In this document: positions 32,906-48,100 of the stretch, one piece after another
Layout: every line of letters starts with the position of its first letter
How positions within the stretch are numbered: the stretch's first letter is position 1
NCBI GenBank assembly: GCA_947623455.1
Contig: OX392538.1
Span: 24,241,001-24,305,000, forward strand
Direction: 5' to 3'
Length of the DNA: 64,000 bases
From: Mimachlamys varia
Lineage: Eukaryota > Mollusca > Bivalvia > Pectinida > Pectinidae
Notes under the pieces: model-generated
Told to the model about the DNA's origin: nothing
Databases searched by the model: none
The model's input: the letters and a program-made list of their open reading frames with translations, nothing else
Translations under genes and position numbers: made by a program

Positions 32906-35900
32906 TCTTTAATTGGTTGATGCTTGCTCCTCAAATTGGTTAATTGGAATGCCTCGAAATATTACGAATTACATCGTCAACATTCGGATGTCATTGCTAT
33001 TCCTCCTGTACTTTTACATGGCTACCGACCCAGCCACATTCCTTGCACGCTCCACATTGTTTAACTAATTAACAATTTCTGGGGCTTGCATATAAGGCAG
33101 CATTGCCCCCGCATATCCATTAGTTCTCTCAAAGTCGAAAAAGAAATGGAAATACATCTGAATAGTATATTAATATGGTGAGATTGAAATATTGAATAAA
33201 ACAAAAAAGTCCATCGCAGTTGGATTCTCGTTTTCATTTACGAGTTCCTACATTTTTTACGGTCATCTACTTTAATGGTAAATTATTAAAATGAACGTTT
33301 TTCCTGAAACTCGGGGTTGATACAAATGCAAGAAATAGCAATGTTGTATGGAATCGATGTATTTTATTAATAACTGACCGGTTCAGTCATGTCATACGGA
33401 CATGTCACGAGTAATAACACTATTGTGACGTCATAAACAAATGAGGTTTTTGTGACGTTATATGACTGTCTGGGTAATGAAAATCGTACCGTGAAAAAAA
33501 ATCACAGAATACCAAAGCGTCAATTCATTAAGTAGAATACTATAGATTCTAATAATAGGATGTAAAGGGTTTACTGCCCGTGCTCATCTGAACCACTGGA
33601 ATCCCAGCGACTTCCTTTTGACACATACACTTTTTATTCGTGCTATTGTTTATATGAGGTATTTAACATTTCTATGGAGACATATTTCAAAGGAAAAACA
33701 ACAAGACAATTTTAAAAGTTTTTAGTATGTATTTTATAAAAACGAAAAGATTTCGATAGTATACAACAAAGACAGTATGCATTATGATCCAGCTTTCCAA
33801 CGTTCTATATAATAGAAACAAAATCTTTAAATATTTGATTTCGTTAGAAATATTCAAAATAGAAATTCAGAAGAAAAATTCTTTTAACCCGAGCAAAGCA
33901 TTTCTTAATTCATGTAATTAATCTCAAAACTAGGATGAAACACTCCAAACAATTACGAAACTTTTATTTGACAAGGTTATTTTTTAAGAAATACTATAGG
34001 CAAACTTTGTGAATAATATCAATAATAATAATTCGATTTTCTTATAAACCGCTTTATCACAACCTTAAAGGTCGTCTCAAAGTGGTTCACAAAATGAAGA
34101 CATAATGGACACATTATCAAGAAATATTAACTAAAGTTGTTGTTCTGGATACACAATGTCCAATACTTCATTACGACCGACTTAATGAATTTTGACTGAT
34201 CAGAGTATTTTGTAATAACATAGCATATACAATATCGACTTCAGTTGTTCTCAAAGTGGCGTTGGTGTTGATGAAATCGGTCACAGTGTCTCGTCAAAAA
34301 TGTTAATTTTTCGAATTGACCTTTCTAAGTATTACATCATTATTGTAAAATTGCTGTTACCGAATTTAAATACTACTCCTACAATTTATATATATATACA
34401 CAGATCTTGTGTTTACATGTAACCTGATTCTCTGTATGTAGTATATAGGACAAAAAAATAAAGCATTATATTCGTCCTGTTTCATTTTTTCTTCATTTTG
34501 TCGCACACATTCATACACTGCTATCGCCAAACCCGTGTTTGATTATTGTGGTCAAACAAAAATGGTTTATATTTAACAAAAACAAATATAAGAAACAAAA
34601 CAAAAACATAAAAATAAATGTTCCTAATGATCCCAGGTTAACAAAGCTTTTTTTACATTAATACAAATTAGTTTATTGCTTGCGAGCAAAAGCCTGCCTT
34701 TTTACTCTTATAAAAATCAGCAGCTTGTGTATAAGTACATAAAAAGATTTAATAGTAAATCCATGAACTACTTAAAGAAACATAGCAGACATTTAGGTAA
34801 AATGGTGGTTAAGAAACTTTGTTGTATTCACATAATTTTACAAAGAAAACATGATACTTTCTGAAATGTGAATAAAACAAAAATTGCTTTGTTTGCCAAA
34901 GTGTTTGATATTTCTTCTACAAACACGTTGTTTGTGACGTCATTATCACATACATCATTCCACGTGTCATATCAAAGTACAAATTAGTCATCCTTACTTT
35001 ATATACGACAAAGAATTTTCATTTTCGTAAAAGAAGACCAATCTTCGTAGTTTTCTTGCTTTAATATATGTAAACATTTCATAATAATTGTGACGTCACG
35101 CTATGGGTGTGTTATTTCCCGATACTACACCTAATGTAATAGGTAAACTGGGTCATTGGGGAAGGAAAATATAAAGTAGTATATCACGCGTGGCAGTCAC
35201 GCGATCAAAACGAAATATAAATTATAAAAATATTACAGATAAATTCAAATGAATAAAAAAATCGTAATATCATTTAAATTACTGAATACATTATAAAATC
35301 ATGTATCCGAAGGCAGCTATATGTGATGCGATTACAGAGAAATGATTATAAAAAAAAAATATTTGTTTGATGACCTAATTATATACGATATTGATGATAA
35401 AAAGTCAGCTATGGACTTATACTCTTCAATTTCTTAAATTTCAGTATTTTTTAAAAAAATATTCGCTTACAAAAATGAAAAGGTAAAACAGAAACTCACA
35501 AACCATTTTCACTCCATTATACCTCAATTCCATATTATCGTCTTTACCAACCATTTTGTATTGCTAATGAACTTGCGTTGGCTTTTCGACATACTATGCC
35601 CTCTCTCAAATGCATATGCATTGAAAGGGCAAGTGTGCGAACACTACTTTATTTTTGGGAAAAGAATATTGCAATTTCGAAATTATGTTCTCATGCTTTG
35701 AAAATAAATGCTGAATGAGTTTCTTTGGTTTTAGAATCTGCATAATTATACACATGCCAGAACGCAGCGGGTCGGGCGTTATATTTTAACTTTCGTTTAG
35801 AACATGATGCCAATTCCAAATTATAAAATCAATTAGTAAGCTCTTCGTTGCTGAAAACAAAGTTAAAGTAATTGCATTCAAGTAACAAATATCACAATAA

Positions 35901-36149
35901 AACCTTGCCTGAACCAAGTCATACTTTCAATTAGTTGAGCGTTAGTCTATTATAAAAATACTACAAAGCATACACTTCTCACTGGAAACAGTAAAACGCT
36001 TCTTGCATGATATTTCAAAACATCCCTTATACAATATTTGACTATATAAAGCATACAACCAGATATAATTCATCAAATATATGACATGTTTAAATATCTT
36101 CATATAAAACCATCACTTTGATCCTCGCCATGATGACCAAGACTTTCTT

Positions 36150-39100
36150 CTAGTTTCCCAGTTGAAAGCCACTGAAACAAAATCAAGAAATAGAGAAAAC
36201 AAACTAATTTATAATCAAATGAAAAACAATTAACATCATTCTTTCTCATCCACGTTCAATATGTCTGTGGATTTGTAATGAATTGTTTGAAAAGAAAAAT
36301 GCACAAGATATGGTGCGGAACGTATGTTTAAGTTTTCGACCATAACTACACTCAAATTTAAATAGCAAAATGACCACGGTTTTTCAATTGTATGCAACTA
36401 CAGAAATCTAATGTGTCCAAACGGGAATGGACCATGTTTCCAGTTACCTTCCTACAGCCTTTTGTAAAACAAAAAGATCAGAGAATACAAAAGCGTCAAC
36501 AAAACCATTATCCGAGCTCAAAATCGATTAAACTAGAGGCAAAATATAATAATAATAAAAATTTACATGGAGACCCTCGTAAAGGAACAAGAACACAAGG
36601 CAAATTGTTCAGGAAGAGTAAGCGTCTTCTGCTTCGATCGCTTATGTTTACACTTACGTGATATCGAGTTGTTGTTCTGACTGAGCAAGAAGAGCAAATT
36701 TGGTTTCGTCACTGGGGGAGTTGAGATGAAGGAGTAGGACATAGGTCCCGGGGTCAAGTATGTAGTCGGCCTTCACACTGGGACCTGCTACGAACTTTCC
36801 GTCGTCGTTGTCCGTCATTAGCATAATGGTTCCGTCAGCCCGGTAGTTCATGTTGATCCAGCGGTAAGTCAAGGGAACGTCAACGCTACCGTCATCCTTA
36901 AGAAGAAAGAGTGCAATGAATATGGAGTGTGTTTGAACGACAACACTACCGTCATCCTTAAGAAGAAAGAGTGCAATGAATATGGAGTGTGTTTGAACGA
37001 CAACACTACCGTCATCCTTAAGAAGAAAGAGTGCAATGAATATGGAGTGTGTTTGAACGACAACACTACCGTCATCCTTAAGAAGAAAGAGTGCAATGAA
37101 TATGGAGTGTGTTTGAACGACAACACTACCGTCATCCTTAAGAAGAAAGAGTGCAATGAATATGGAGTGTGTTTGAACGACAACACTACCGTCATCCTTA
37201 AGAAGAAAGAGTGCAAAGAATATGGAGTGTGCTTGAACTACAACGCTACCTTTATCCTAAAGACAGAGGTCACTACATATTGAGTGTGCTTTAGCGACAA
37301 CGCTACCGTTACCCTAAAAAAGAAAGAGTGCAATAAATATGGAGTGTGCTTGAACTACAACGCTACCGTTATCCTAAAGACAGAGGTCACTAAATATTGA
37401 GTGTGCTTTAGCGACAACGCTACCGTTATCCTAAAGAAGAAAGAGTGCAATAATATGGAGTCTGCTTGAACGTCAATGCTACCGTCATCCTAAAGAAGAA
37501 AGAGTGCAATAAATATGGAGTGTGTTTGAACGTCAACGCAACCGTCATCCTTAAGAAGAAAGAGTGCAATAATATGGAGTGTGTTTGAACGTCAACGCAA
37601 CCGTCATCCTTAAGAAGATAGAGTGCAATAATATGGAGTGTGTTTGAACGTCAACGCAACCGTCATCCTTAAGAAGAAAGAGTGCAATAATATGGAGTGT
37701 GTTTGAACGTCAACGCAACCGTCATCCTTAAGAAGAAAGAGTGCAATAATATGGAGTGTGTTTGAACGTCAACGCAACCGTCATCCTTAAGAAGAAAGAG
37801 TGCAATAATATGGAGTGTGTTTGAACGTCAACGCAACCGTCATCCTTAAGAAGAAAGAGTGCAATAATATGGAGTGTGTTTGAACGTCAACGCAACCGTC
37901 ATCCTTAAGAAGAAAGAGTGCAATAAATATGGAGTGTGTTTGAACGTCAACGCAACCGTCATCCTTAAGAAGAAAGAGTGCAATAATATGGAGTGTGTTT
38001 GAACGTCAACGCAACCGTCATCCTTAAGAAGAAAGAGTGCAATAATATGGAGTGTGTTTGAACGTCAACTCTACCGTCATCCTTAAGAAGAAAGAGTGCA
38101 ATAATATGGACTGTGCTTGTACGATAACGCTACCGTCATCCTAACGACAGAGGTCACTAAATATGGAGTGTCCTTGAACGACAACACTACCGTCATCCTA
38201 AAGAAGAAAGAGTGCAATCAATATTGTCTGTGCATTTTTAACATTACTGTTCGTTATATAAAAAGTTCTACCAAATTCAGAGATAAGTTATACATCGACA
38301 GAGGAAAATGTTATAAAACAAAATAAAGAAGATCCAACCGAAGACGCGTTTTGGGAAGACGGATCTTGAATAACTCCTGACATCAGTAAATTGTACAATA
38401 CTTACTCTCCACATCCGAATACCGAGGGGAACCATTTCCGGTTTGTTATCTTGTATAAATTGGAACTGGACAAAACCTACAACGAAACGGATCCATGGTA
38501 AATATCTTAAAAGACAAACAGACACACACACAAAGACTGACATCACAGAACAAACACAGACAAATAGTTTGTTACATATTCATCTAAAACCACAATAAAA
38601 CCCGCTATTGTGCATTGTGTTTGAATGAACTCAATAAAAAATAGATTATCGTTTTAAATTGTTCAGGTTTTCAATACTATGGAACGATTTCCTCTATATC
38701 TATCCAAAGCATGCATGCATGGTTGTGAATAGCTTGCGTTGTTTTAAGTAACGATATACATGTTATCCCGACCATTTTAGCCGTTTATATCTACCTGTCT
38801 GGTTGACTGTGATCCGGAACTGGGGGTTGATTTCCACCGTCTCATAAGAGACCTGCCCGCCTGCGTTGACACCCTCTCTGATCTGTCCAGTCAGAACCTG
38901 GCTGTGTACTGAATAAAATATATCCACAAATCGTAATACATTGTAATACAATTTAAACACCGTGTGTAATTACAGCTAACGGGAATCAAAAAGAGATACG
39001 AAGATGACATCTACTGAGGCAAATCTGTTTGCTGCAAATGTATACACTTGTGTTTGTCTTTGGTAATATTTAATTTATAAATATGGCGAGGAATCTGTTT

Positions 39101-42100
39101 CTCTCTTATCTCAGCAGATTGGATATAGTTGCCCATTGAAGTATAGTATATCACGCAACTTGACGTCACAATGTCTCAACAATGACGTGACGTCACGAAA
39201 TCTGTTGCCAAAAAGAGAAAAAAGACGACTTGATGAAAATAGAACCTCAGAAAGCCGAGATTACTTTTCTGTGCAAACTTTGTTTGCAAAAAAGGGGTAT
39301 ACTTAATGTCCCTGTCTGTTTCGTTTTCGTCAAAAAAGCTCAGCGAAACTTGAGATTTTTTTTTAAAATAGTGGCCAGTCAAAACTTATTTTCATTGTTT
39401 AGAGCTTATTCAGGTAGTTGATATGAGAGAAAAATACTCTTTCATGACCAAAGATGCAAGATAGGCAAAGCCTTGGGTTTTACCACATTTGAGGTAAACC
39501 CAAGGGGGGAAATTACCTATCTTATATCCCTGGTCATGGAAGAGTCTTCTGGTCTTCTGTTTCAAATATTAAAAAAAAAAATAGAAGCCGTACCAATAAA
39601 AGCCTTTGCTATATCACAAGGTTTCCCTTTTGTTTATAAATACATTTTTAAGGTAAATCATAAATGTGATAGCAAAATGAATCTAATACACACATAGAAG
39701 TGCTGCAATTTTTAAATTTAGTAATACATTTGTATATACAGTATGCCGAAAAAATATGAATTTCACTGCATCATACAGCTGTTTCGTTACATGTATAACT
39801 AGGAGACGTGTATGAGCTTAAATGTACTAACAAAGCCGTATTATTTACATATAATAATAACATTTACCATACCTTATAATTTCTTCAAACAGGTGATAAT
39901 TATTTCTAAACATGCCAGATATAACGTTATGTATTAGTAAATAAGACTAAATGTTAGACGTTACTTCTTGTCTAACCTTATTTTCATTTTGTCTTTAAAA
40001 TAACTACATTGATATTCCATTTATTGATTTTATCAACAACCTCCCTTTGTTTAGCAATTCATACATATTTCATTAAATCATATCTTAATATTTGTATGTG
40101 GCCATATACAGGAGAAACTAACATGTACGGCTATACTTACATCTCTTTATGTTTACTGAATCCGGTATGGCGTCCATATCACACTGCATGTATTGCGCTG
40201 CGTTGTCAGTTGTGAGATTTCTGTGGGATATCATTTCAAAATTTAAATATTACTAGCCAGTATTATTGTCATTTCAAAATTCCAATATTCCTAGCCAGTA
40301 TAATTGTCATTTCAAAATTTTAAATATTACTAGCCGGTATAATTTAGCCTTAACTAGTATCTAAAACAAACGATCATTTTGATCCAAGGTACTTCCAGGA
40401 TACATGTAACTCCAATATACAACTCTTGATTAAATAACATGAATATCAGTGTACAAGATATTTCTTTTACAAAACGTTACAGATGTTATGGAAACAGCTC
40501 AAAAGTAAACTATGAACTCTTTAACAACCTTAACTCGGCTTACTTGAATTCATTTAACTTCCCGGATGTGAAGACCCGTATGAGGAATTCCTTCTCATCT
40601 CCTTCATTTGCGGCGGACGGTAGGATGATATACTTCCCAGGTTGCACTAGATACCGGAAGGACCGTTGCGGAGAGTTTTTGTACGAGTTCGTTTTCTTTC
40701 CAAGTTCATCTATTATGTACATATTGTCATCGGAACCAAAAACCTGTCGACATCGTAAAAGATGAGACAACTGAACATCTGTTTATTGCTCATGACAAGT
40801 ATAACTAGATGATATTTTTCTTATTTACTTATAACAATAATTTCTTACCTTTATGTAATAATGTTTTTTTTCTAATACAATTCTAATGATCAGGCATAAA
40901 CGAACTTTATATTGTTGAATGTATATGCAACTGAAACAAACTTATTCTACATCTGTCTGAGATTTATCCGATTCATATTTTGCTAAATAAGCAGTGCATT
41001 CTTATATATGTATTACATCGCTAGTCTGCCCTTCACGTGTGTAGTAAGAATAGTACCTACTGTCCCTATTGCATGATCGTAATTGGGATTTTATCTTTTC
41101 CATTTTTCTACACATTTTCCTTCCTAATAGTGTCTTCAAAACTACCTTTGTTCGATGTTTTATTCACTTGCAATAGACTTGATCTATTCCAACATATTCC
41201 GGGTTAATAAAATGACTATTCCTAAGCACCTGAATGTTGGTAAAAATCGTGGACATATTGTACCTTGTACATGTCACAGCGGATCTGCATCATGTCTGTC
41301 CGTCTGTGTTCTGTCCGCTGTATAATTTGTACAACTATGGGCACATCGCCGTTTTCATCCGCAGCTACAATACAAACATACTTTGTACAATCATATCATT
41401 AGCCATTAACATGCTTTCGATATGTCTATATTCAGCTTGATTTAGCTCTATTTTGTTCTACGACCTAACAGCTAAGGTAATTTTCGGACGGTCTGTGTTC
41501 GGTTAAATTCGTGCCCGAGTTATTGGCAGGTATAGGTAAACAGTAACTAAGTATTAGGAACTGCAACTACTAGACTTCCTTAAGCAAATGTAATCACAGA
41601 TATGTTAAAGAATTTTACACAATTTTACCACAATCAACTTAATGATTTAAACTTACTTTTACCCTTACCTTGGCGATTTCGGTTGCGAATCTGTTTGCCT
41701 TAGATATCTGACAATATGACAACGTTATTTTGGTGCACCTATCCTAAACCTTCCGACTACATTTGTCATAATCTGTAACTGGATAAGATGCAAGCCTATG
41801 CCCGCCATAGACCTCATCAGTAGCTATCTTAGGGACAAGCAGTAGTAGATCAGACTGGGGCCTCTTTAACTTTTATTGGAGTTTTCGGTTTGACATTTTT
41901 GTAACCTGCCAAACAGGAGAAAGATGGAGAAGATCCAGGAGGGCTCTCGATATTTTATTGACAATATCTACCTTGACAATTTCAGAGTTTTGAAAAGGAA
42001 CAAGATTGATTGTGAACAATATGTTGTGCAGTTAAAACGTATGACCATAGTTTTTTCAAAATTCGAAATGGCACTTTTCAACAACAATTATTATGTTTGT

Positions 42101-45100
42101 AATATGCAACGGTGTTGAATATTCTACAGACTGGCTAGGTTTACATATAGGGGACTGAGAACTTATTAAATCTAGTTTGGAACATTATCTGTTGTTTTTT
42201 TTAAAGTAATTTCACACTTTTGGGGGCTTTTGATCTAACCTCAGTTCAGGTGAAACTACCTTTAACAAATATTCATGTTCCTAGTGGTTGGCACCCACAT
42301 TTTACACAATCTGATTCAAATGCAGAGCCTTAATTTCACTCCGTTACAACATCCCATTTGAGTTCATGTTCTTGTGACCTTTTGCATTCGCCAATCTACT
42401 TACCAGAATCTTGAACGTGAATGTTTGTTGGCGAAAAAGCTTGCATCATTTCATCACAACAAGTTAATTTGCACCTTGTAACGAAATGGCCGCGTCAACT
42501 GTCGTCAGCTAGACATATGGAGTGTAAAGAGGCTACAAAGGTCACCAAAACATGGCTTCTAATGGGCACAGGGATGTTGTCAAGTCTTGACGTAACATAG
42601 TGAAAATAAGGATTGGAATTTCAATCAGGTTGTGCTTTACATTACGTAATAGGAAACATACACGTATTAGTGACTTCTATGAGATACTTGGGATTCTGTA
42701 ATTTGTTCCTGAAACCAGCAGCGTTATCGTCCCGCCAATCACCATACAAGCACGTGACGTATTCTGAAACATGACGTCATATAAACAAGTTATTTCTTTA
42801 AGTTAAAAGAACAGATCATAACGTACCGAGTACACCTTAAAACTACTAAATAAAATTGGTGCTTTGACATTTCAAATTCAAATCTCAATGCTCTTAAGGA
42901 GTATCTATCAATACTTATTTAGTAATGCAATTATGATTTCTTATTTAAAACGTATCGAACAGATTTACGAAGTTTCTGAAGCAATTACACGTGTCTTTAA
43001 GAAATTGTTAATTTAAATTACTGAAAGAGTGATCTCCCTTACTGAGCGTGTCTTCACTTCCGTCCCTGTCGAAGTCGGGGGTTATACTACAGATGGTCAC
43101 CTGGTTGAAATACTTCATAAAATCATCTAAGGATATGTAGAACTCGCCGTCGTCCTTGTCGGCACGTGGTACTGAGCCTTCCGAGACTAATGACCATTCG
43201 GAACTCCTTTTGTACAAAAGAAACAATGGCGTCAGCAAAAACTCCCACAAGATTTACAGGACTACGGTAATAATTGGACAAATATCCAAATGTGTTAATA
43301 CTTACTCATCACTCCAAGCCCCTGTCCACTCCTTGTCCCCTCCCCACGGGTTCCGTACCCGGATCAAGTGATAACCATTAGCCTGAAGCAAGTAAAACAC
43401 TAAATCAAACAGTGTCTGGTGCTTTACTCAACATTTCATTTGATGAAACAGAAGTAATATTGATAGAGCATTATTACAGAACAGGTCCACTAGGTCTGTT
43501 TTTGTTTAGCTTTTGAGAAAAAATGTCTAGTGTATGTTTCACTGTACAAGATGACGTAACACACACATATGCTGCACCTCTTAAATTTAGTAATACATAC
43601 AGTATGCCGAAAATTGAATTAAACTGCATCGTCCTCCTAGTACTACTCTTCAGTGATGCTAGGGGCCAAAAGGTAGGAATCCAAAATTTCTTAACTAATG
43701 TAGAAGCAGAAGGGTCAGGTGGGTAAAACCCCTTTAATTTATGAATTTAGAAGAAATATTAAACTAGTTCTGTATAATTTCAAATCGTGTACTACGAAAA
43801 TGTGTATATTACGTACCGTGCCACTACTCAAATGAGATTAACTGTGGCTATAGAGGCTCCAGCAAACCTCGGGGACTAAAAAATCCACCAGCAGAGTCTG
43901 CCACCCCTTTTCATAAAGACGGCCAGGTAAACATCTTTCATTTTGATTTTGTGTATTATAATATGTAATCAGAAGATGATAGATACCTGACCCAGTCTTT
44001 CTAAACGTTAATGTGTTAATAGTACTCCGGCAACTGCTATTCGGTAGAAAATGGTATAAAAAAGTATTCTATAAACATTTTGATGATAATATAATAATCG
44101 AACTGAATTGAAAACTTTACAAGCTATACTGTATTATAGAAATCATCATTACGAGATCAAACAGAAATGTTTTCAGTCCTCTAAAAATCAATGTTAAAAC
44201 AGGTATCCATTGAGGGAAAAGTTGACAAAAGATGACAAATATAAATGAGAATTTTTTCTGCAAAAGTTTGTTGAGTTACATGATTGTAGAAGATTGACAT
44301 CAATAGAACTTACCACAGCTGTTCCCGTCAGTGTGTACTCATGGTTTCCTATCAGCCCCTGGTGGCCACTGTATCGGCCCTGTCATTGAAAAGCAAACAG
44401 CTGTAACAATTATCCAACATATTGTTCATTGTTAGGAGTTATCACATTAATACTTTCTACAGAACCGATTCACACCAAGAAACATACATATATGACTGCA
44501 TAGAAGCGAGTTCTGTAATTTGAATATAATCAATATACAAACTTGTTCTTTTGTATCAAGCGGGTATTCCATAATACATAGGAGGACGTTAGGACTAGTT
44601 TCCTATAATATTTATAAACACGCGAGTCTACTCGGTCAACGAAAAGTACATTACTTATATTAATAAGCCGATATAACTTTTGTTCAAAGGGTTCCCTGCG
44701 GGAGCCATCTGAACTTTGTTCTACCGAGAGTGATTTCAATTACACTACCAGAGGGTAAGAATTTCAACTTGAATGAAAATAAACCAGGCAAAAGTGAGGT
44801 TACAGTACTAGTAACGACAACTTCTCCTCGAGCTCAAACTTTAGACTAGATGGAGCTATGTTTTATATGATTTCGTAATAAAGACTTACGACATCAGAGA
44901 AATGTACTTATATATATATACCCGATAACAATTTTTATAAGGACAAACACTTTGCGAATAATTCAGCCGCTACTCGTCATGTTGTTCTCTCGGCAGCTAC
45001 ATGTCAAGTAACAGTTATAATAAATGATACTCATAACATTATGTTATGCATTCTCCTTTAAAGGCCCAATATACCTAACTTTCGGAAAAACGTGAAGCGA

Positions 45101-48100
45101 AAATCAAGCCTCTTAACTTTTTTATTTTTATAGATTTAGTTAAGATTAACTGAAATCTGCAATATTTAAGATGAATTCTTACGCGTTTATCGGTACAGCA
45201 GCAGTTGAAACTCGGTATTTGTAAACACGCGTCCATTTTGAACTGTCTTCTATTTTTCTGTTAAGAGTTTCTTGTTAGTTACTGCTTAGGTTCACTTCGT
45301 TTTAGGCTTATTTTTACATGGTTATCAACTGGAATTTTTTTCCAGAGTTTTTCATAATCACGAAAAATTTCCTTAAGTTACGTATATTGGGCCTTTAACG
45401 TTATTGGAATTAGGTGATACAAAATGTAGCTTCGTTGTACATATGGCACAATCGACAGTTTCGCGTTTTCAATGTTTTTCATGTAATGAATTACGCTAAT
45501 GAAGTGTCCTTTTTCGCAAATTGGGTTGAATAAATGAAAGTAGCGTCATGTAACTTACTGGAACTCCGCATGCCACCATAGCTCCAGAACGATTAGCGTT
45601 CGTCATACGAGCAAACAATTCATTTGCAGTTACTTCCCCTGATTCTAGATCAACTTCTTCCGGAACACCAGACGTAAGGGCCAAGAACGAGGCTGCACTT
45701 TGACCGCCGGTAACAGCTTCGTAGCTCCCATACGACCTAAATAAAGAAAAAAACAATATTCATGAAATGCATTTTCAAAACAAAATAACAGTGACTTTTG
45801 CGATAAAACAACACATTTGTCCCCTTTCAACCATTTAAAGCAGAACAACGTTGCTGATTGATCCACCACACTCCTCCTCGTACACTGTATGACAATACAA
45901 AAAAACTGAGGAGAGAGCTGATATAGGCTACGCCTGTTGATCAATCCAATTGTTAATTCAATAAAATATATCTGAAACTGAAAACAAACTGATGCATTCG
46001 GTTGTACGGAATACTTGCCGTTAATTCTGTTAGTGCCAAACAAATGGACTCTGTACCGATCATCTGAAAAAAGGACTTATTTACACGGAGACACTTGAAA
46101 AAGAACAACAAAATAAGACCAGGTCTTGTATTCTAGGTCTTATTCTTCAAATCGAGATTGACTTGAAAGATGTCGGCTGCTGACGAACAACCTTTCGGCA
46201 CAGGGATTCTAGAATCGCAGGTTGATGAATATTACATGTATGAGCAAATTGTATGGTTGCCTCTTGGTCTCTTTGGAATATGTTATGTATGCTAGTATGG
46301 TATGAATATGTAAGTTTTTAATATGCTTACCGATATACCGACGTGTTGTGTGTGAGATTGATCACTCGGTTCCAACTCTAAAGACGTTATATTTACTTAG
46401 AGGTGACCTACTTATTTACAAAACGTGTGTCGTCGTTGAATCGAAAGACGCTTTCACTTCCAAAATACCTTGAGAATATGATTGTCTAACGAATAAATAT
46501 CGTATAATGGCGTATTTGTAGCGTATAGAGAATAGGTACTGTAGGTAAAATCAGGTTTAAGCGAGGAACCCGTCAGTACTCATGAAGAAGAATCCTGATG
46601 TCCATATCATCTCTGAGATGAAGGATTCGGCAAGACTGGCGAGAATACCCACTAGTTGCCTTCCAATACCAGTACTTATCAATTTGCATTGTACCAGTTG
46701 CGCGTCAATATAGTTAGGAGAGGAAATGAAAGGAGAAGAACTTGGTGAACGATTGATCGGGAGGCGACGTCAGTTTGGCATGTATGGCCCCATCATCTTT
46801 AACCAACTTCCTGCGTATGTCCTCAGCGATATTCGTGGAGCTGCTAGTCAGAGTAGAGCCAATGATAACCAAACAATACCCATTCTATAGCAATCTTCTT
46901 GAGCCTGGGGTGAAACTGGCTCTGGCATTGTGTAACCTTGCCACTGAAAAAAAATATGCTTCCATGAAGTTCAGATGGAGGGTCCCTCAACACAATCAGT
47001 GCGTAGTTGCATAGAGCATTGTCAAGCCATCATTGACGAATGCGTGGATGAGTTGCTGATGTGCCCCTTCACTCCTGATGGTTGCCATGCCAAGGTTGAC
47101 AAATTCTTTCAAAGATGGAACTTCCCAAATACATGTCAGGTACTTGATGGGAAGCACGCAGCCTACCGCTGTCCTCCAAACAGTGGGTCTCAGTACTTCA
47201 ACTACAAAGGATTCTACACTATTTTTCTAATGTCGCTTTCAAAGATGCAACATACATTGTACTTCAATTGGGCAGATTTCGGTAGTATTATATCAGCATC
47301 AGACGTGCATATGTAAATTAATGTGTGATGAAATAAAGCACTGTAAACGGAATCTAAGGTTTACGTGACCCCGCTGATCTTTTGTATTTTCTCAATCAGA
47401 GGATTAGCGTTGGTATGTCGGTCATGGTGAATCAAGATTGTCATTTTGTCTTTTATCACGTCCACGCCCACAGCCAGCAGATTTATTTGAGGACAGGATG
47501 ATACGTTGTATTAACAATTTACTGGCAAATAACGCCTAAAGTAAAGCGCACAGCTTATACTGACAATTCGTTCGGCAGAACGTGTGGTACTTACCTTGCG
47601 AATGCCTTCTCAAACAGGGCTACCCACATCTCGTTTTCGTCAGTGTCAGAGTGAGCACCGTACACAGTGTTTCCGTACACGACTGGTAAATAGTCGTCAA
47701 TGTAGACATCCTCCCAAACACCGTATCTCCAGAACCGGCAGTGAAAGACCCCGTCATAGGACGGACTCCCAACAGGGTAGGCGTCCGATGGAATAACCTG
47801 ACCAGGAAAAAGCACGTTAACAATTTGTGTCGAATGCGGTTTTTCATTTCATACATGTATGTATTGAACTATAATATGACACGCTTTGCCTTGAAAAGAA
47901 CTGGAACTTAGTTTACAATAAATTAAAACTTAAATAAAATACAATTAGACAAGTATTTTGCTCGTGGCTCAGGGATTAGCAATCCGAGCAATTTAGGTCA
48001 AAAATGACGAGCCACCTGAACGCAATTTAGCATAATATTGATTATGATACTAAAATACTGGTTTAAACATGTATCTTCGACAAATATATACTGTTATATA

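Larger units (their letters stand above)
27724..36149. other. Intergenic region between convergent HACL1 and calpain genes
   Basis: The first part is the HACL1 3' UTR, with candidate AATAAA at 28396, 28457 and 28768. It contains R1 copies (29170, 31000, and a short piece at 33505), the copy B peptide unit (32545-32905) and the weak start at 30395. On the minus strand an AATAAA at 35653-35648 could end the calpain transcript. Otherwise nothing is recognised. Confidence 0.6.

Noticed and set aside
36869..37283. Repetitive ORFs on both strands (MHSFFLRMTVV and NDNTTVILKKKEC types)
   Set aside because: The 60-bp unit has no stops in several frames. Only the frame continuous with exon 14 deserves attention.
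43156..43371. Plus-strand ORF over calpain exons 6 and 7
   Set aside because: It is antisense to the RVRNPWG exon and the end of the protease core.
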